Shown here: positions 4,716-7,219 of the stretch, in pieces
Layout of the letters: each line of letters opens with the position of its first letter
Numbering within the stretch: position 1 is the stretch's first letter
NCBI GenBank assembly: GCA_949128015.1
Contig: CASBRC010000443.1
Span: 1-7,219, forward strand
DNA: 7,219 bases
From: Synechococcales cyanobacterium PMM_0003
GTDB taxonomy: Bacteria > Cyanobacteriota > Cyanobacteriia > Pseudanabaenales > Pseudanabaenaceae
Direction: 5' to 3'
Made by a program: the position numbers and the translations under genes
The notes under the pieces: generated by a model
Told to the model about the DNA's origin: nothing
The model's database searches: none
Seen by the model: the letters and a program-made list of their open reading frames with translations, nothing else

Positions 4716-4727
4716 GGGTGGGATTAC

Positions 4728-6377
4728 TTATTTGGAAATATTCCAATAGGGAAGCTGTTGATTTGGTTCAATTTTGACTCCCTCTACATTCTTTTGGGCA
4801 AAAGCGTACTCTTTACTTTGCCAAAGTGGGATAAATGGTACGTCTCGAGCCAAAATCTCTTGGATTTTTTGCAACATTTGCGATCGCTTAACAGCATCGC
4901 GCTCTTTACGCTGCTTGGCAATTAAGTCATTCATTTCTGGACTGTTATAAAACGAACCTTGAAATTGGCTGCTACCTTTTTTACAGCGATCGCCTTCCGC
5001 TTCTTCGCATTCTAGAAATGGCTTGATGTAGTTATCAGGGTCGAGAATATCGGGAACCCAATCGAGTAAGTAGGCGGGATATACACCTTTATCCAGAAAC
5101 GCATAACCGACTGTATTTTCGACACGCTCAGTTTTAATCTGCAAAATTTTGCCGACGTTCTTTTGGATTGAAGCTCTCAAGGTACTGGCAATTAGGTCGC
5201 CGTTGCCACCATATTTTGGGGAATACCAAATTGTAATTTGAGCAGGTTTATTGTCGGAATATCCTGCTGACTCTAGTAATTGACGCGCTAGTTTGCCATT
5301 ACCATCTCCATATTTCTGCTCAAATACGGGCTTAGATTCGGCAAAAGAACTGGGAATTAAGCTATATAGTGGCGCACGTTGATTTAAGAATATACGCGAT
5401 GCTAAAAGGGGGCGATCGATTGCGGCGGCGAGGGCTTGACGCACGCGCACATCATTAAGTGGTGTTTGCTGTGTATTTAGCACCATATATAGGATGGTTG
5501 CACCTTGTACTGAAGCGATCGACCAACCATTTTGTTTGGCATTAGTCTCTACATTCTTGATCTGGGTTGGGGTCAGTGTCTGAAATGCAACATCAACTGC
5601 ACCTGTTTTAAAGGCATTGAGTAAGTTGGAGTTGGAAGAGAAAAACTGAATGTCAACTCCTCTATTTAGGGGTTTTTTGCCCCAATAGTCGGGGAATGTA
5701 TCGAGTCGCAAATAGCTACCTTCAACAAATTGAGTAACTTGATAGGGTCCAGTCCCAACTAATTTATCGGGTAGGAATAAGAGCTTGCCTGTTTTTTCAT
5801 CTTTAATGTGTTTGTAAACCTGTGGCGATATGGCTGCGGCTCCTGTGAATGCCAAAAACTTGGGAAAGAATTGCAAAGGTTGTTTGAGCTTAAAAATTAG
5901 TTCGGTTTCGCTGAGTGCAGAAATTGATTCGATGACATCACTTAAGATGTATGATGGTGCGCCTTTGGAATTCATGAAGCGGTCCAAAGCGAATTTCATC
6001 GTGTAGGCATTAAAATTAGTGCGATCGTGAAATTTGATCCCTGTTCGTACTGGCACTGTATAGGTTAAGCCGTCATCACTAACTTTAGGCATCTCCGCCG
6101 CTAGTTGTGGCACAATCTCGTTTGAGCCTTCTTTGTAGGTATACAGACGTTCGAGCGTGTTGTAAAAAATATTACTAATAAAAAATTCGTTAGCATCGGC
6201 AGGATCGAGTGTGCGAATTTTGCTGGTCGTGCCTAAAACAATCCGCTCTTCAGTGCGATCGCTAATTCCCAATTTCCCGTTATTGATAACTTTGCCATTG
6301 GTGCAGCCCCAAAGCGCGGTTAATAATATTAGTGCGATCGCAAACCAAGCCAAAAAGCGCTGCCGCAAATATTTCAT
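4728..6377 (-). CDS. ABC transporter substrate-binding lipoprotein, peptide/nickel family (SBP family 5)
   Basis: A 549-residue extracytoplasmic binding protein of the family that includes DppA, OppA and NikA. The N-terminus has a basic start, a hydrophobic stretch (WFAIALILLTALWG) and a lipobox-like ALWGC, so Cys25 is the likely lipidated residue anchoring it in the membrane facing the periplasm. Family blocks are TLDPADANEFFISNIFYNTL (56-75), VGTGPY (207-212), LNDVRVRQALAAAIDR (307-322) and DWVPDILDPDNYI (439-451). Cys457 and Cys465 may form a disulfide. Length is normal and nothing suggests decay. The substrate cannot be read from the sequence; peptides, nickel or other small ligands are possible. 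The ATG at 6377 begins the signal sequence; no good Shine-Dalgarno is present. No permease or ATPase gene is adjacent, so it must rely on partners encoded elsewhere. Confidence 0.95.
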   Translation of the reverse strand: MKYLRQRFLAWFAIALILLTALWGCTNGKVINNGKLGISDRTEERIVLGTTSKIRTLDPADANEFFISNIFYNTLERLYTYKEGSNEIVPQLAAEMPKVSDDGLTYTVPVRTGIKFHDRTNFNAYTMKFALDRFMNSKGAPSYILSDVIESISALSETELIFKLKQPLQFFPKFLAFTGAAAISPQVYKHIKDEKTGKLLFLPDKLVGTGPYQVTQFVEGSYLRLDTFPDYWGKKPLNRGVDIQFFSSNSNLLNAFKTGAVDVAFQTLTPTQIKNVETNAKQNGWSIASVQGATILYMVLNTQQTPLNDVRVRQALAAAIDRPLLASRIFLNQRAPLYSLIPSSFAESKPVFEQKYGDGNGKLARQLLESAGYSDNKPAQITIWYSPKYGGNGDLIASTLRASIQKNVGKILQIKTERVENTVGYAFLDKGVYPAYLLDWVPDILDPDNYIKPFLECEEAEGDRCKKGSSQFQGSFYNSPEMNDLIAKQRKERDAVKRSQMLQKIQEILARDVPFIPLWQSKEYAFAQKNVEGVKIEPNQQLPYWNISK

Positions 6378-6436
6378 GGATCGATTTAGCCAAAAACATA
6401 ACTGGATTTCTTACTGCTAAATCTTCCCACAATGTC

Positions 6437-6446
6437 GGATCGATCC
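6437..6446. promoter_or_regulatory. GGATCGATCC palindrome upstream of the substrate-binding protein gene
   Basis: A perfect 10-bp palindrome 60 bases before the ATG at 6377. The half GGATCGAT recurs at 6378-6385, next to the start codon. It could be an operator, or reflect the general abundance of CGATCG-type words in this genome. I see no strong -35/-10 pair between 6378 and 6470. Confidence 0.25.
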
Positions 6447-6480
6447 AACCATTGCGGCGCTGAAATTCAAGCTAAAACTC

Positions 6481-6517
6481 AAAAAAGAAGCCTCGCGATG
6501 CGAGGCTTCTTTTTTTT
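6481..6517 (-). terminator. Intrinsic terminator of the iron-sulfur carrier gene
   Basis: An 11-bp GC-rich stem AGAAGCCTCGC (6486-6496) pairs with 6500-6510 around a GAT loop. It is flanked by A-runs on the left and T-runs on the right, giving a U-tract on either strand. Weaker outer complementarity (GCTAAA-ACTC at 6471-6480 with GAG-CTTTAGC at 6518-6527) extends the stem over the stop codon of the gene ending at 6523. On the minus strand it is a classic terminator; it may also act on plus-strand transcripts. Confidence 0.85.
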
Positions 6518-6522
6518 GAGCT

Positions 6523-6876
6523 TTAGCTGCAAGCTACAGCCGTGCCAATTTCTTTAGGTGTGGCGAAGGAAGTGCCACAGCTACAAGACTTACTAGCGTT
6601 AGGGTTACGGAAACGGAATCCGCCGCCTAATAGATCTTCGGTGTAGTCTAGTTCTAGACCTTGCAACTGAGGCAAATTAACATCATTGATAACAATTTTT
6701 ACGCCGCTTTGTTCGTATTCATTGTCACCAGCTTCAGATTGTTCAACAAAGTCCATCAAGTAAGACAAACCCGAACAACCGCCTTGTTTAATGCCTAAAC
6801 GCAGTGGGGCTGTGGTTGAGCGTTGGCTTTGAAGATTTCTTACGCGAGAGATCGCAGCGTCAGTCAATGTAATCAT
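6523..6876 (-). CDS. A-type iron-sulfur carrier protein (IscA/SufA/HesB family)
   Basis: A 117-residue protein of the A-type carrier family, which holds Fe-S clusters or iron and passes clusters to target apoproteins in the cytosol. The three ligand cysteines are present: Cys34 in QGGCSGLSY, and Cys98 and Cys100 in SCSCG. The typical blocks MITLTDAAISRV at the start, YLMDF (39-43) and GGGFRFRNPNA (84-94) are intact, and the length is normal. The segment GGCSGLSYLMDF resembles the cyanobacterial IscA type more than the divergent copy lacking the first cysteine. A fourth Cys116 near the C-terminus lies outside the family motif. The ATG at 6876 has AAGGA at 6886-6890 (spacing 9). It follows the 70-residue gene by 39 bases and is probably cotranscribed with it. 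No other suf, isc or nif gene is in the window. Confidence 0.95.
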   Translation of the reverse strand: MITLTDAAISRVRNLQSQRSTTAPLRLGIKQGGCSGLSYLMDFVEQSEAGDNEYEQSGVKIVINDVNLPQLQGLELDYTEDLLGGGFRFRNPNASKSCSCGTSFATPKEIGTAVACS

Positions 6877-6885
6877 ATGGAATTT

Positions 6886-6890
6886 TCCTT
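6886..6890 (-). promoter_or_regulatory. Ribosome binding site of the iron-sulfur carrier gene
   Basis: AAGGA on the minus strand, 9 bases before the ATG at 6876, in the 39-base gap after the upstream gene. Confidence 0.55.
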
Positions 6891-6915
6891 TGTACAGATT
6901 GTGCTAAGAGCAATA

Positions 6916-7128
6916 TTAGTCTTCAATTAAGACAAGCGCAATACTTGCTAGGGACACATTTGTGTAGCCAGCAACTTTGACTGCTTTATAAAGTGGTTTG
7001 GTGAGAAAACATTTATGTACACCCAGTAAGCGCACGCCTTGATCGAGCAACAGCCCAGTTTTGAAATGAAAATTACGGTGTAGCTTTACAGCCTTAGCAA
7101 GATTGGCTTTTGCTTTACAGCAAACCAT
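6916..7128 (-). CDS. Small basic protein of unknown function upstream of the iron-sulfur carrier
   Basis: A 70-residue protein that I do not recognise. It begins MVCCKAKANLAKAVKLHRNF, is rich in Lys and Arg, and ends in a hydrophobic stretch (VSLASIALVLIED). The frame could extend to a TTG at 7161, but the ATG at 7128 has GGAG at 7136-7139 with a 7-base spacer, so that start is preferred. It has three cysteines (3, 4, 40), no classical metal motif and no clear signal peptide. The good ribosome binding site and its place 39 bases ahead of the carrier gene on the same strand argue that it is real and cotranscribed. A role in iron-sulfur metabolism would be guilt by association only. Confidence 0.65.
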   Translation of the reverse strand: MVCCKAKANLAKAVKLHRNFHFKTGLLLDQGVRLLGVHKCFLTKPLYKAVKVAGYTNVSLASIALVLIED

Positions 7129-7135
7129 TGGTTTT

Positions 7136-7139
7136 CTCC
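7136..7139 (-). promoter_or_regulatory. Ribosome binding site deciding the start at 7128
   Basis: GGAG (TGGAG with the preceding base) on the minus strand, 7 bases before the ATG at 7128. The alternative TTG at 7161 has no comparable site. Confidence 0.65.
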
Positions 7140-7169
7140 AATTAATTTCGACGTTTGACAATTACCTCT

Positions 7170-7200
7170 ATGTTAACGCTAGTTCGAGTGAAGCTGTAAA
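7170..7200 (-). promoter_or_regulatory. Weak candidate promoter for the two-gene iron-sulfur carrier operon
   Basis: On the minus strand, TTTACA (7200-7195, five of six matches to the -35 consensus) is followed after 19 bases by TAACAT (7175-7170, four of six). The spacer is long, so this is tentative. The position, about 42 bases before the ATG at 7128, is reasonable. Confidence 0.25.
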
Positions 7201-7219
7201 GTAATAGAAGGGGCGGCGC

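Overview
This window looks like chromosomal DNA from a cyanobacterium. It carries nine perfect copies of the cyanobacterial HIP1 octamer GCGATCGC (starts 136, 737, 2684, 3752, 4445, 4880, 4986, 6255, 6334). It also carries adjacent homologues of two genes shared by cyanobacteria and algal plastids, ycf46 and ycf35. The many intergenic hairpins with GC-rich cores suggest a filamentous genus such as Pseudanabaena, but that is only an impression. There are no tRNA, rRNA, phage, insertion-sequence or CRISPR signatures.

Left part (1-3480, all genes on the minus strand). Transcription appears to start left of position 3480, at a promoter whose -35 box lies inside a pair of TGTC-NN-GACA palindromes. 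It runs through a small ribbon-helix-helix protein with a possible zinc site, then ycf46 (AAA+ ATPase) and ycf35 (DUF1257), and ends at an intrinsic terminator at 895-928. The next gene, a cyanobacterial protein of unknown function (70-753), has its own likely promoter (TATAAT at 786-791). Two long perfect hairpins lie in front of it, and a strong hairpin terminator follows it at 14-61.

Middle (3481-4727). Two small secreted proteins on the plus strand are tandem paralogues whose genes overlap by 4 bases (ATGA). They are divergent from the ribbon-helix-helix gene. A terminator-like hairpin (3511-3556) lies in the divergent gap, where neither flanking gene needs it. Two more back-to-back perfect hairpins separate the pair from the convergent gene to the right.

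Right part (4728-7219, minus strand). A 70-residue unknown protein and an A-type iron-sulfur carrier (IscA/SufA type) form a likely two-gene operon with good ribosome binding sites, ended by the hairpin at 6481-6517. Downstream is a lipoprotein substrate-binding protein of the peptide/nickel ABC family, with no permease or ATPase genes next to it. It ends at a hairpin with a U-tract at 4673-4715.

The genes form several unrelated functional groups. The most unusual features are the hairpin family (same GC core with a 3-base loop, different but perfectly matched outer arms), the probable autoregulatory operator of the ribbon-helix-helix gene, and the coupled pair of secreted paralogues.
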